A DNA stretch of 64,000 nucleotides from Bacillus subtilis subsp. subtilis (GTDB lineage Bacteria > Pseudomonadota > Gammaproteobacteria > Xanthomonadales > Xanthomonadaceae). Where the stretch lies: contig JAHREJ010000023.1 of assembly GCA_021733645.1 (NCBI GenBank), positions 1-64,000 of the forward strand. The letters run 5' to 3'. Below are positions 43,852-52,515 of this stretch, one piece after another. Position 1 is the stretch's first letter. Each line of letters starts with the position of its first letter. A program made the translations under genes and the position numbers. The notes below the pieces were generated by a model. That model saw only the letters and a program-made list of their open reading frames with translations. It was not told the DNA's origin and did no database searches.

Positions 43852-44262
43852 ATGAGCTGGCGCAACGGGTTGAGGCAACGGGCGTGGCAGGGCATTCCCG
43901 AGCTGTTGGAAGTGGACGCGCTGCTGCAGGCCAGCAGCGTGCTGGCGGCCTTGCCGGGGGCGCGCATCGCCCCCGGCCTGGTGCGCTTCAAGCTGGCCGC
44001 GCGCACCTGCGAAGGCGTGCAGCGGCAGGGGCTGGAATGGCTGTCCGGGGCGCGGCAGGGACGCGGCCTCCTGGCCGGGCAGGTGCCGCGCTACCGGCCG
44101 TGGAAGGCTGGCAGTGCGGCATTGGCCGAGATCGGCATCGCCGGCCTGCCCAGCGATTGGCCGGCCCATGCGGCGGTGTTTGGCTGCAGCAGCGTGGATC
44201 GTCGCCACTGGTTGCTGCTGTTGCCGGGCAGCGCGCAACTGTGGCTGGGCTGGGCAGGATGA
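43852..44262 (+). CDS. Small protein downstream of creD, function unknown
   Basis: A 136-residue soluble protein starting 10 nt after creD, with GGAGACCTCC before the ATG, so it is probably part of the creD transcript. It is rich in Leu, Ala, Trp and Gly and has two Cys (RTCEGV and FGCSSV). No signal peptide, TM helix or known domain was recognised. The C-terminal half (RRHWLLLLPGSAQLWLGWAG) is strongly hydrophobic. Confidence 0.55.
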   Translation: MSWRNGLRQRAWQGIPELLEVDALLQASSVLAALPGARIAPGLVRFKLAARTCEGVQRQGLEWLSGARQGRGLLAGQVPRYRPWKAGSAALAEIGIAGLPSDWPAHAAVFGCSSVDRRHWLLLLPGSAQLWLGWAG

Positions 44263-44379
44263 GGCGGCCGCCGTTGCGCCCTGCATGCCGGCACGCATGA
44301 CCGATGGGACAGGGGCCGGGCGCTCGCGCTGGCTAGACTCGAGGGCTTGACGAGCTGTGCCGAAGGGCCGGGGTGGGGC

Positions 44380-45999
44380 GTGTTGAAGTGGAGTGGGCTG
44401 AAGTGGGGCGTGCTGGCAGTAGCGCTGGCGACGGGTGGCAATGCAATGGCGCAGCAGCGCGAACCGGTGGACCTGGACATGGTGGGCAAGATCCGCCAGC
44501 AGGCTTTCCACCAGTCCCAGGTGATGGACACCTTCAGCTACCTCACCGAGCGCATCGGACCGCGCCTGACCAACTCGCCGGCGATGGGCCGGGCCAATGC
44601 CTGGACGCGCGGCAGGTTCAACGACTGGAAGCTGGACAACGTCCACGACGAAGCGTTCGATGCCTTCGGCCGTGGCTGGGAATTCACCTCGGCCAGCGTG
44701 GAGATGCTGGGCGATCGCGTGCAGCCGCTGCATGCGTTGCCCAAGGCATGGACGCCGGGCACCCACGGCCCGGTCGAAGGCGAGCTGGTGCAGGTGGACA
44801 TCAAGAAGCCCGAGGACATCGAGAAGTACCGCGGCAAATTGCGCGGGAAGATCCTGTTGCTGGGCGAGGCACGCGAGTACAAGCGGGGCACCGATGCCGA
44901 TTCACACCGGCATGACGCGACCTCGCTGGAGGGGCTGCAGGAATTCACCCTGCCCAAGGACAAGGACGTGGTGGCCGACCGCGCCAAGCGGGTCAAGGAG
45001 TACCAGGAGAAGCAGGCGCTGGCGGCCAAGGTCAATGCGTTCTTCGTCGAGGAGGGCGCACTGGCCTCGATCAGCATCAGCAGCTGGGACAACGGCATCA
45101 TCCGTGTTGCCGGCGGGGGCTCGCGCAAGGCCGGTGAATCAGTCGGCATTCCCGAGCTGGCGATGATTGCCGAGCATTTCAATCCGCTGGTACGCGCGCT
45201 GGACGCCAAGCAGCCCGTGCGCCTGCGCGTGGATGTCGCGGCGCGCTTCACCGACCAGGCCGACCAGCCCGGCTACAACACGCTGGCCGAGATCCGCGGC
45301 AGCAGCCGGCCCGATGAGGTGGTGATGATCGGCGCGCACCTGGATTCGTGGCACAGCGGCACCGGCGCAGCCGACAACGCGGCCGGCGTGGCGGTGATGA
45401 TGGAGGCCATGCGCATCCTCAAGGCCGCTGGCGCCAAGCCCAGGCGCACCATCCGGGTGGCGCTGTGGAGTGGCGAAGAACAAGGGCTGATCGGCTCGCA
45501 GGCCTATGTGGCCCAGCACTTCGGCGGCTTCCCCGAGCCTGCCGATGCGGCGCAGAAGGCGCTGCCGGCCTCCTTGCGCGAGCCGACCGGCGCCCTGCAG
45601 AAGACCCGCGACTACAGCAAGTTCCAGGTGTACTTCAACATGGACAACGGCTCGGGCCGCTTCCGCGGCATCTACGCGCAGGAGAACATGGCGGCCGTGC
45701 CGATCTTCGAGGCATGGCTGGCCCCCTTCCATGACGTCGGTGCCACCACCGTGGCCACCCGCAACACCGGCAGTACCGACCACATCAGCTTCGACCGCAT
45801 CGGTCTGCCGGGCTTTCAGTTCATCCAGGACCGGCTGGACTACTTCACCAACGTCCACCACAGCCACCTCGATACCTGGGACCACGCCGAACCGGAGGAC
45901 CTGAAGCAGGCCGCGGCCATCGTGGCGTCCTTCGCCTACCACGCGGCCATGCGCGAGCCGTCCTTCCCGCGCAAGCCCGAGCCGCAGCCGCAGCCGTAA
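44380..45999 (+). CDS. Exported M28-family zinc aminopeptidase
   Basis: A 539-residue exopeptidase. The signal peptide ([20 protein letters not shown]) is followed by a PA-type insert and the M28 catalytic domain. The metal ligands are visible: [21 protein letters not shown] (His and Asp), [12 protein letters not shown] (Glu-Glu), [11 protein letters not shown] (Asp) and [10 protein letters not shown] (His). It would act in the periplasm and release N-terminal residues from peptides. The GTG at 44380 is chosen because it gives a compact signal peptide; a TTG 11 codons upstream is in frame. The tail is Pro-rich. Confidence 0.87.
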   Translation: MLKWSGLKWGVLAVALATGGNAMAQQREPVDLDMVGKIRQQAFHQSQVMDTFSYLTERIGPRLTNSPAMGRANAWTRGRFNDWKLDNVHDEAFDAFGRGWEFTSASVEMLGDRVQPLHALPKAWTPGTHGPVEGELVQVDIKKPEDIEKYRGKLRGKILLLGEAREYKRGTDADSHRHDATSLEGLQEFTLPKDKDVVADRAKRVKEYQEKQALAAKVNAFFVEEGALASISISSWDNGIIRVAGGGSRKAGESVGIPELAMIAEHFNPLVRALDAKQPVRLRVDVAARFTDQADQPGYNTLAEIRGSSRPDEVVMIGAHLDSWHSGTGAADNAAGVAVMMEAMRILKAAGAKPRRTIRVALWSGEEQGLIGSQAYVAQHFGGFPEPADAAQKALPASLREPTGALQKTRDYSKFQVYFNMDNGSGRFRGIYAQENMAAVPIFEAWLAPFHDVGATTVATRNTGSTDHISFDRIGLPGFQFIQDRLDYFTNVHHSHLDTWDHAEPEDLKQAAAIVASFAYHAAMREPSFPRKPEPQPQP

Positions 46000-46010
46000 G
46001 GCGGCCGGGC

Positions 46011-46032
46011 GGAGGAGGCCACCGCCTCCTCC
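46011..46032. terminator. Hairpin between the M28 peptidase gene and gltX
   Basis: GGAGGAGGC (46011-46019) and GCCTCCTCC (46024-46032) pair perfectly around CACC, 12 nt after the peptidase stop. No T-run follows, so it may be a weak terminator. TAAAAT at 46054-46059 is a possible -10 for gltX. Confidence 0.45.
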
Positions 46033-46087
46033 GTGCCCTTCCGGGGGTGGTGGTAAAATCGGGGAATTCCCGTTCCCCGAGCCTTCC

Positions 46088-47491
46088 ATGACCTGCCGCA
46101 CCCGCTTCGCCCCCAGTCCCACCGGCTACCTGCACATCGGTGGCGCCCGCACGGCGCTCTACTGCTGGCTGGAGGCCCGTCACCGTGGCGGCGAATTCGT
46201 GCTGCGCATCGAAGATACCGATCGCGAGCGCAGCACCCAAGGGGCGATCGACGCGATCCTGGAGGCGATGGACTGGCTGGGCCTGGGCTACGACGAAGGC
46301 CCGATCTACCAGACCCAGCGCGTGGCCCGGTACCTGGAAGTGGCCGAGCAGCTGGTCGCCGACGGCAAGGCGTATTACGCCTACGAAACCCGTGAAGCGC
46401 TCGACGCCATGCGCGAAGCGGCGATGGCCAAACAGGAAAAGCCGCGCTACAACGGCGCCGCGCGCGACCTGGGCCTGCCGTACAAGGACGACCCGAACCG
46501 GGTCATCCGCTTCAAGAATCCGCTTGAGGGCACGGTGGTGTTCGACGACCTGATCAAGGGCCGCATCGAGATCGCCAACAGCGAGCTGGACGACATGGTG
46601 ATCTTCCGCCCGGATGGTTTTCCCACCTACAACTTCGCGGTGGTGGTGGACGACTGGGACATGCGCATCAGTGAAGTCATCCGCGGCGACGACCATATCA
46701 ACAACACCCCGCGCCAGATCAACCTGTACGAAGGCATCGGCGCGCCGGTGCCGAAGTTCGGCCACATGCCGATGATCCTGGACGAGCAGGGCGCCAAGCT
46801 GTCCAAGCGCACCGGCGCGGCCGACGTGATGCAGTACAAGGACGCCGGCTACCTGCCCGACGCGCTGTTGAGCTACCTGGCCCGGCTGGGCTGGTCGCAT
46901 GGCGACCAGGAACTGTTCAGCCGCCAGGAGCTGATCGACCTGTTCGACGTGACCCACTGCAATTCCAAGGCGGCGCGCCTGGACATGGCCAAGCTGGGCT
47001 GGGTCAACCAGCACTTCCTGAAGACCGAAGATCCGGCCAGCGTCGCCCCGCACCTGGTCTACCAGCTGAACAAGCTGGGCCTGGATCTGGCCGCCGGCCC
47101 GGCCCCGGCCGACGTGGTGGTGGCGCTGCGCGACCGCGTGCAGACCCTGAAGGAAATGGCTGAAAAGGCGGTGGTCTGGTACCAGCCGCTGACCGAGTAC
47201 GACGAGGCGGCCGTGGCCAAGCACTTCAAGCCGGGCGCGGAACTGGCGCTGGGCAAGGCGCGCGAGCTGCTGGCGGGTGTCGCCGACTGGACCGCCGAGG
47301 GCGTGTCGGTGGCCCTGCACGAGGTGGCCACGGCGCTGGAAATCGGCATGGGCAAGGTGGCCCAGCCGCTGCGCGTGGCCATCACCGGCACCCAGGTCAG
47401 CCCGGACATTTCGCAGACGGTGTTCCTGGCCGGGCGTGAAGAGGCCTTGAAACGCATCGACGTCGCACTCACTAAAGTACCGACGGCCTGA
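46088..47491 (+). CDS. gltX: Glutamyl-tRNA synthetase
   Basis: A 467-residue class I synthetase charging tRNA-Glu. [20 protein letters not shown] contains the HIGH-type signature (HIGG), [11 protein letters not shown] is conserved, [20 protein letters not shown] forms the active-site core, and [11 protein letters not shown] is the KMSKS-equivalent (KLSKR). The C-terminal half is the anticodon-binding helical domain. Length and start are standard. zur follows after 16 nt and is probably cotranscribed. Confidence 0.96.
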   Translation: MTCRTRFAPSPTGYLHIGGARTALYCWLEARHRGGEFVLRIEDTDRERSTQGAIDAILEAMDWLGLGYDEGPIYQTQRVARYLEVAEQLVADGKAYYAYETREALDAMREAAMAKQEKPRYNGAARDLGLPYKDDPNRVIRFKNPLEGTVVFDDLIKGRIEIANSELDDMVIFRPDGFPTYNFAVVVDDWDMRISEVIRGDDHINNTPRQINLYEGIGAPVPKFGHMPMILDEQGAKLSKRTGAADVMQYKDAGYLPDALLSYLARLGWSHGDQELFSRQELIDLFDVTHCNSKAARLDMAKLGWVNQHFLKTEDPASVAPHLVYQLNKLGLDLAAGPAPADVVVALRDRVQTLKEMAEKAVVWYQPLTEYDEAAVAKHFKPGAELALGKARELLAGVADWTAEGVSVALHEVATALEIGMGKVAQPLRVAITGTQVSPDISQTVFLAGREEALKRIDVALTKVPTA

Positions 47492-47507
47492 CCACAGGAG
47501 ACCGCGC

Positions 47508-47993
47508 ATGCCTGCCAAAACCGCTTGTACCGCCCCGCACCACCACGTGCACGACGCCTCGGACTTCGTGAAGGTGGTCGAACGGGTGTGCGTGGAGCGC
47601 GGGCTGCGCCTCACCCCGATCCGTGCCAACGTGCTGCGCCTGATCGCCGAGGCCGGCAAGCCGGTCAAGGCCTACGAGCTGCTGGAATGGGTGCGCAACG
47701 GCAAGGGCGTCGGCGCTGACGCCCCGCCCACGGTGTACCGCGCGCTGGATTTCCTGATGGCAAACGGTTTCGTGCACAAGCTGGAATCGGTGAATGCGTT
47801 CGTGGCCTGCCACCACCCCAGCAGCGCGCAGCATTCGGTGCCGTTCCTGATCTGCAACAGCTGCCACAGTGCGGTGGAACTGGAAGACAAGGAAATCGTG
47901 AGCCAGCTGGAAAAGCGCGCCAAGGAGCTGGGCTTCCAGCCGCAGGCACAGACCCTGGAAGTGCACGGGCTGTGCGCGCGCTGCGCCGGGTAG
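47508..47993 (+). CDS. zur: Fur-family zinc uptake regulator Zur
   Basis: A 161-residue Fur-family protein. The winged helix occupies about residues 18-95 (RGLRLTPIRANVLRLIAEAG and PPTVYRALDFLMANGFVHKL), and the C-terminal dimerisation domain carries structural CxxC pairs (ICNSCHSAVEL and LCARCAG) plus HHPSSAQHS. The pattern fits Zur better than Fur or PerR: there is no Fur-like HHDH motif, and the N-terminal HHHVHD is His-rich. Zur represses zinc uptake genes when Zn is replete. Candidate Zur boxes lie at 56892 and 56997. Its stop codon overlaps a SMAG-type hairpin, followed by a strong terminator. Confidence 0.88.
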   Translation: MPAKTACTAPHHHVHDASDFVKVVERVCVERGLRLTPIRANVLRLIAEAGKPVKAYELLEWVRNGKGVGADAPPTVYRALDFLMANGFVHKLESVNAFVACHHPSSAQHSVPFLICNSCHSAVELEDKEIVSQLEKRAKELGFQPQAQTLEVHGLCARCAG

Positions 47994-48012
47994 GTACCGA
48001 CCGTTGGTCGGT
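47990..48012 (+). repeat. SMAG-type REP stem-loop on the zur stop codon
   Basis: GTAG (47990-47993) heads a stem of ACCGACC (47996-48002) with GGTCGGT (48006-48012). A GTAG-headed stem-loop of about 23 nt is the hallmark of Stenotrophomonas SMAG/REP units. The TAG of zur is contributed by the GTAG head. Confidence 0.6.
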
Positions 48013-48030
48013 GCGCTCCCTGCAAGAATC

Positions 48031-48055
48031 GCCGCGCCCTGCGCGGCTTTTTTTT
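48031..48055 (+). terminator. zur rho-independent terminator
   Basis: GCCGCGC (48031-48037), CCT loop, GCGCGGC (48041-48047) and at least eight T. The T-run is followed by GG-TTCTTCGCCCC, like the sequences behind the terminators at 31103 and 57768. Confidence 0.9.
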
Positions 48056-48113
48056 GGTTCTTCGCCCCTATGCAGCAAGCAGAAGCGTGCGTTGACCCTT
48101 TCCAGGGGCGGCT

Positions 48114-48239
48114 GTTGGCGGGCCGGGCGCTGGGCCCCCATGCCCTTTCCGGCGACGCCCCCGGCGTCGGCCTGCGGCCGCCCCCTCCTCCTTTATTTCG
48201 CCTCCAAGGGCATCGGGGCCCAGCGCCCGACCCACCAAC
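48114..48239. repeat. Long palindromic element, type A, copy 2
   Basis: The arms 48114-48147 and 48206-48239 pair at 31 of 34 positions. They contain GGGCGCTGGGCCCC, related to the GCGCTGGGCC of the other type A copies. The loop contains CGGCGTCGGCCTGCGGCC and CCCCTCCTCCTTTATTTCGCC. It is the most diverged type A copy. It follows the zur terminator and precedes a type B copy in the 376-bp gap between zur and a convergent gene. Confidence 0.75.
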
Positions 48240-48280
48240 GGCTGTAAAAAGCCCGGCTCCCCGCCCTTACCGCAAGCCGA

Positions 48281-48378
48281 GCCCGTAGCCGCCGGTAGGC
48301 TCCTGGGCAAAATAAAGGAGGAGGCCGCCACGCGGCCGGGGGACATTTGCGCCAGGGGCCTATCGGCGGCTACGGGGC
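48281..48378. repeat. Long palindromic element, type B, copy 2 (diverged)
   Basis: Imperfect arms (GCCCGTAGCCGCCGG near 48281 against GGCGGCTACGGGGC near 48366) enclose the core in reverse orientation: GGGCAAAATAAAGGAGGAGG, then GGGGGACATTTGCGCC. The right arm contains the stop codon (48370-48372) of the minus-strand gene that begins at 48990. Of the seven copies it is the least symmetric. Confidence 0.65.
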
Positions 48379-48990
48379 CCTCACGCGCGCGACCGGCAGC
48401 GCATCGACCCACGCAAGCGAAGCGGCCAAGGGGGCGCCGCGCAGAGCGTAGAGCGCGACGGCCTTGAGGTGGACGATGGAAGTTGCGCCCCATGCCTTCA
48501 CGGTTGTCTCGTACAGCGCATGCTGAAGCGTCGCATCGACCGGCACACTGTCATCGAAGGACAGCAGCATGTTCAACGCACCCAGCGCCCGCCACGGCGC
48601 TGCGTCTGCGGTGCTCGTACGCCAGTCGGCACCTTCGCAGTAGGCAAGCAGTTCGGCGACGGCGTCGCGCTGGCGGACCTCTTCAAGTACGCCGATTGCG
48701 AAGGTGGCCATCGCCGGGTCCGCCAGCAGGGGGCGCAGTCCGACAACACCGTCGCGCGCGTACGCCGCGCAGGCGTTCGCCCATCGCGCGAACGGCACCA
48801 CGCGCGTGCCATCGGCCAGCATGCCGTCCTCCAGCCAGCCATGCAGGACGCACAGGCGCTCGATCTCGTCGGCGCCCGCATCCCCATGTTCGAGCGCGAA
48901 GGCAATCAGCTGTTCCACTTCCAGCGCGCCACCGTAGGCGGCCAGCGCGCTGCCCTTGGCCGCCTTCTGCGCCAGTGCGTTGAACTTCAT
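48370..48990 (-). CDS. Hypothetical helical protein downstream of emrA-like gene
   Basis: A 206-residue soluble, Ala- and Leu-rich protein without a signal peptide or TM helix. It reads as a series of amphipathic helices (LEVEQLIAFALEHGDAGADE and WRALGALNMLLSFDDSVPVD) suggestive of a HEAT/ARM-like solenoid, but no family was recognised. Its ATG overlaps the emrA-like stop as ATGA, so it is the fourth gene of the tetR-emrB-emrA-type operon. The last codons lie inside a long palindromic element. Confidence 0.55.
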   Translation of the reverse strand: MKFNALAQKAAKGSALAAYGGALEVEQLIAFALEHGDAGADEIERLCVLHGWLEDGMLADGTRVVPFARWANACAAYARDGVVGLRPLLADPAMATFAIGVLEEVRQRDAVAELLAYCEGADWRTSTADAAPWRALGALNMLLSFDDSVPVDATLQHALYETTVKAWGATSIVHLKAVALYALRGAPLAASLAWVDALPVARVRAP

Positions 48991-50183
48991 TGGTGCTCCG
49001 CAGCGGCGGTGTCGCTGCCGTCTGCTGCCGTATCCACCTTCACCACCACCGACATGCCCGGACGCAGCCGCTTGGCCAGCGGCTGGTCGGGGTCGATGCT
49101 GATCCGGATCGGCAACCGCTGTACCACCTTGGTGAAGTTGCCGCTGGCATTGTCCGGGCGCAGTACGCTGAATTCCGAACCGGTGGCCGGGGCGATCTGC
49201 TCGATGTGGCCGTGCAGCTTCTGCCCGTCGAAGGCATCCACCCGGAAGGACGCCGGTTGCCCGATGCGCATTTTCCAGGTCTGGCCTTCCTTGAAATTGG
49301 CCACCACCCACAGCGTGTCCGGCACCAGGAACAGCAGCTGCGACCCGGCCGTGACGTACTGGCCCAGGCGTACCGAGGCTTCGCTGACCTGGCCGTCGCG
49401 CGGGGCGTGGATGACCGTGTTGGCCAGGTCGATCCGGGTCAGTTCCAGCTGCGCCTGCGCGGTTTCCACGCGGGCTTCCAGGCTCTTGCGCGCCACCTGG
49501 GTGGAGGTGAGCGTTTCCTCGGCAATGCGGATCTGCGCCTGCGATTGCAACACCGCCGCCTGCGCCGACTGCGCCCCGGTGCGCAGTTTGTCGCGGTCGC
49601 TGAGCGCCACCAGCTGCTGCGCGGCGAGCGCTTCATAGCGTTTGAGCTCGGTGCGCGACCGCGCCAGCTCCGATTGGCCGGCGACAAGGTTGGCCTGCGC
49701 GGCACCGATCTGCGCGCGGTTCTGCGCCTGGGCCTGGTCGGAGTTGGCCAGCGCGGCCTTGGCACTGTCCAGGTCGGCCTGCGCCTGCGCCACTTTTTCG
49801 GTGTAGATGCGGTCATCGACGCGCACCAGCGGATCGCCCTGTTTCACGTGCTGGAAATCCTTGACCAGCACCTCGGTGACATAGCCGTTGACCTGCGGGG
49901 CCAGCACGGTGATCTGGCCGCGCACGTAGGCGTTGTCGGTGCTGACCCGGCTGCTGTTGAACGGCCACAGCGACCACGCGCGCAGGATCAGTGCGATGCC
50001 CAGCAGGGCGATCACGATCATCACCACCACGCTGCGCGTGCTTGGCTTGAGGTACTTGGACACCGCCGCCGGGGGCACCGGCGCGGCGCTGCCGGGGGGC
50101 GCTGCATCGGTGGGCGGGGCCGGGTTGACGCTCTCGGGCGCGCTGTCGTCGCGGGGCGGGGGGCTGGGCATGGTGGGACTCAT
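48987..50183 (-). CDS. EmrA-type membrane-fusion protein
   Basis: A 398-residue periplasmic adaptor. A Pro-rich cytoplasmic N terminus (~50 residues) is followed by one TM helix (SVVVMIVIALLGIALILRAW), a lipoyl half with YVRGQITVLAPQVNGYVTEV, a long helical hairpin rich in Gln and Ala (about 130-260) and a beta-barrel with LANTVIHAPRDGQVSEASVR. It would link the EmrB-like MFS pump to an outer-membrane duct encoded elsewhere. Its ATG overlaps the pump's stop by 4 nt. Confidence 0.85.
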   Translation of the reverse strand: MSPTMPSPPPRDDSAPESVNPAPPTDAAPPGSAAPVPPAAVSKYLKPSTRSVVVMIVIALLGIALILRAWSLWPFNSSRVSTDNAYVRGQITVLAPQVNGYVTEVLVKDFQHVKQGDPLVRVDDRIYTEKVAQAQADLDSAKAALANSDQAQAQNRAQIGAAQANLVAGQSELARSRTELKRYEALAAQQLVALSDRDKLRTGAQSAQAAVLQSQAQIRIAEETLTSTQVARKSLEARVETAQAQLELTRIDLANTVIHAPRDGQVSEASVRLGQYVTAGSQLLFLVPDTLWVVANFKEGQTWKMRIGQPASFRVDAFDGQKLHGHIEQIAPATGSEFSVLRPDNASGNFTKVVQRLPIRISIDPDQPLAKRLRPGMSVVVKVDTAADGSDTAAAEHQ

Positions 50184-51862
50184 CGGGGCGGCGCGGCCAA
50201 CGGCGCCGTGGCGGGAGGGAAGGTCGGCGGGCGGTGGCGCTTGCGCCACTGCTTGAGCACCGCGGTGCGCACCGACAGCAGCAGCAACCAGCCCAGGAAG
50301 GCCAGCGCGACCCTGCCGCTGAGGCTGAACACGTCGTTGTACGCGCGCACGTTGGCCTCGCGGCGGGTGGTCAGCGCCAGCTGCGCGGTGCCCTGTGCGC
50401 TGCGCTGCACCGGGTCGGTGATCAACCCGGCGTAGAGCTGCTGTTGCTGTTTGAGGCGCTGGGCGACCACCGCATCGGCCGGATCGAGCTGGCTCACCAG
50501 TGCACTGGAGTACACCTGCTCGCGGTGCAGCTGATACGTGCCCAGCACCGCCGAGCCGGCCAGGCCGCCCAGGGTCTGGGTGATCGACAGGGTCACCAGG
50601 AAGGTGATCATGTGGTCCACGCCCTGCTTCAGCGCCTGGGTGATGCCGAGCATGATCAGCGGCCCCATGAACATGCCTGCACCCACCGACGCCAGGTACT
50701 GGCTCAGGTAGAAATCCTGTGGCCGGTCCAGGCTGGTGCGGCTCTGGTCAAGGAAGGCGGCACTGCCCAACAGCAGGATGGCCATCAGCAGCTGGGCGAT
50801 GATGCGCTTGGGGCCAAAGGTAAGCGCGGCGGCGGCGATGCCGCTGACCACGCCGGCCAGGATCACCCCGAACAGCGGCCGCATCTGGTCCGGGCCCATC
50901 CCCAACTGGCGCATCAGCCCGACCACGCCATAGGACTGCTCGGTGGTGAGGAAGCGGATCAGAAACGCGCCCACGATGAAATGCAGCACCGGCAGGCTGG
51001 CCAACCAGCGCGTCTGCAGCAGCGGATTGCGCCGGTAGTGTTCCAGGATGAAGCCGGCGGTGGCCAACGCGATCGAGGCCACCAGCGCCCAGCCCAGCCA
51101 CGGCGTATCCAGCCACCAGCGCACATAGCCCTGCGCCAGCACCACCACCAGCAGGCCCACGGCCGGGGCAAGCAAGGCAAAGGTCAGGAAATCCAACGGC
51201 TCGAAGGCCTTGATCTGCACACCCGGCGGCAGCTTCAGCACCACCACGGCGGCGAACGCGCACAGGGCCAGCCCGGCCTCGAACAGGTACAGGTTGTGCC
51301 ATTGGCCGGTATCCACCAGCCCTGGTGACACCAGCCAGGCAATGGGCACCGCCAGCTGCGAGATGCCCACGCCGATCACCAGCAGGTTGCCGGTGTACCT
51401 GCGCGGCAGCGACTGCAGCATGTACAGCGTGCCCAGCGTGCTGCAGGCCGCGCCGGCAAAGCCGCTGGCGGCGCGCATCAGCACGGTGGTTTCAAAACTG
51501 CCTACGAACAGGTGCAGCACGGCAAGCGAGGCGTACAGGCCCAGACCGATCTCGGCGAACAGGCGGATGCCGTACTGCTGGCGGAACTTGAACGCCAGCA
51601 GGTTGGCGGTGACGTTGACCATCGCATAGGCGGCCACCAGCCAGCTGCCCTGCGCCGGGGTGAGCCCGAGCTGGCCCTGCAGGAACGGCAGGTTGGCGCT
51701 GACCAAGGCATTGCCGAGCCCGCCGGTGATGCCCACCAGCAGGGCCACCGCCGCATAGGCCACGCGCCGGTGCCAGGGATGCCACGGCATCGACGCCGAG
51801 CCGGGCAGGGTCGGCTTTTCGTGGTCTTCCCAGTCCGGAATCGGTTTGAGGTACTGCGCCAT
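50180..51862 (-). CDS. EmrB/QacA-type MFS efflux pump, 14 TM
   Basis: A 560-residue drug:H+ antiporter of the DHA2 group. GNALVSANLPFLQGQLGLTP and SWLVAAYAMVNVTANLLAFK are the first two helices, RAASGFAGAACSTLGTLYML resembles motif C, and GPLIMLGITQALKQGVDHMI the later conserved segment. About 14 hydrophobic helices are seen. It begins directly behind the TetR gene (TGATG overlap) and precedes the EmrA-like adaptor, a self-contained tripartite efflux operon lacking only the outer-membrane component. Substrates are unknown. Confidence 0.85.
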   Translation of the reverse strand: MAQYLKPIPDWEDHEKPTLPGSASMPWHPWHRRVAYAAVALLVGITGGLGNALVSANLPFLQGQLGLTPAQGSWLVAAYAMVNVTANLLAFKFRQQYGIRLFAEIGLGLYASLAVLHLFVGSFETTVLMRAASGFAGAACSTLGTLYMLQSLPRRYTGNLLVIGVGISQLAVPIAWLVSPGLVDTGQWHNLYLFEAGLALCAFAAVVVLKLPPGVQIKAFEPLDFLTFALLAPAVGLLVVVLAQGYVRWWLDTPWLGWALVASIALATAGFILEHYRRNPLLQTRWLASLPVLHFIVGAFLIRFLTTEQSYGVVGLMRQLGMGPDQMRPLFGVILAGVVSGIAAAALTFGPKRIIAQLLMAILLLGSAAFLDQSRTSLDRPQDFYLSQYLASVGAGMFMGPLIMLGITQALKQGVDHMITFLVTLSITQTLGGLAGSAVLGTYQLHREQVYSSALVSQLDPADAVVAQRLKQQQQLYAGLITDPVQRSAQGTAQLALTTRREANVRAYNDVFSLSGRVALAFLGWLLLLSVRTAVLKQWRKRHRPPTFPPATAPLAAPPR

Positions 51863-52428
51863 CAGCCCTCCGCGTCGACGGGGCCCTGCAGTCCGGTGCG
51901 CAGCAACTGCAGGGCGCGCGCCACCAGCTTGGCCCGCTCTTCGCGGGATTTGCCTCGCAGCGCGGCTCCCAGCATGCCTGAGATCAGTGAAATGTCCGTC
52001 ACCTGCAGATCCGGTCGGCACAGGCCGGCGCCGATGGCGCGCTGCATGGGTGCTTCGAGCAGGTTCCAGATGGTCTGCCGTGCCGCCTTGATCGACGGGT
52101 CATCCGGGTCCACCGCGCGCCAGTAGTCCGACAGCGCCGGGGACTGCACGATGCGTGCGGCCATGCCTTCAAGCACTTCAAACAGCGCGTCATCGCGCTC
52201 GCCGAGGGTCTGCACCTGCCGGCTGATGCGTGCCACCGTACGTTGCAGCAGCGCCTCGACCAGCGCGGTGCGGTCGGGAAAATTGCGGTACAGCGTGGCG
52301 CGGCCGACCTGCGCCCGATCCACCACCAGGTCCAGCGGCGCGGTGACGCCGTGTTGCCCGAACACCGCATCGGCGGCATCCAGGATGAGAGCGCGGCGTG
52401 CAGCCGCATCGGCGCGTTGGGAAGTCAT
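51862..52428 (-). CDS. TetR-family regulator of the EmrAB-type operon
   Basis: A 188-residue TetR protein. The HTH covers about residues 10-55 (LILDAADAVFGQHGVTAPLD and RAQVGRATLYRNFPDRTALV). The C-terminal domain is all-helical (LLEAPMQRAIGAGLCRPDLQ). It is the first gene of the efflux operon, so it should be autoregulated. A 16-bp palindrome 11-26 bp upstream of its start is a good operator candidate. The ligand is unknown; efflux substrates usually serve. Confidence 0.85.
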   Translation of the reverse strand: MTSQRADAAARRALILDAADAVFGQHGVTAPLDLVVDRAQVGRATLYRNFPDRTALVEALLQRTVARISRQVQTLGERDDALFEVLEGMAARIVQSPALSDYWRAVDPDDPSIKAARQTIWNLLEAPMQRAIGAGLCRPDLQVTDISLISGMLGAALRGKSREERAKLVARALQLLRTGLQGPVDAEG

Positions 52429-52438
52429 GCTTCATTTT

Positions 52439-52454
52439 CGGACGAATGTGTCCG
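52439..52454. promoter_or_regulatory. Palindromic operator upstream of tetR-emrBA operon
   Basis: CGGAC-GAATGT-GTCCG (52439-52454) is a perfect 5-bp inverted repeat with a 6-nt spacer, 11 bp upstream of the TetR start. Dyad sites of this size are typical TetR operators. AT-rich DNA (AATTAAAG) just upstream could hold promoter elements. Confidence 0.5.
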
Positions 52455-52515
52455 CAATTAAAGCATCCCGTGCGTTATGCGGCGTTGACGCTCGCCGCGC
52501 AGGCGTTGGCCGTGG

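Noticed and set aside
40221-44006. A 1547-codon minus-strand open frame that runs from rlmJ through the whole of creBCD.
   Set aside because: Only the last 285 codons (rlmJ) have family similarity. The rest is antisense to clear creB, creC and creD genes and has the Gln/His/Arg-rich composition typical of shadow frames in GC-rich DNA.
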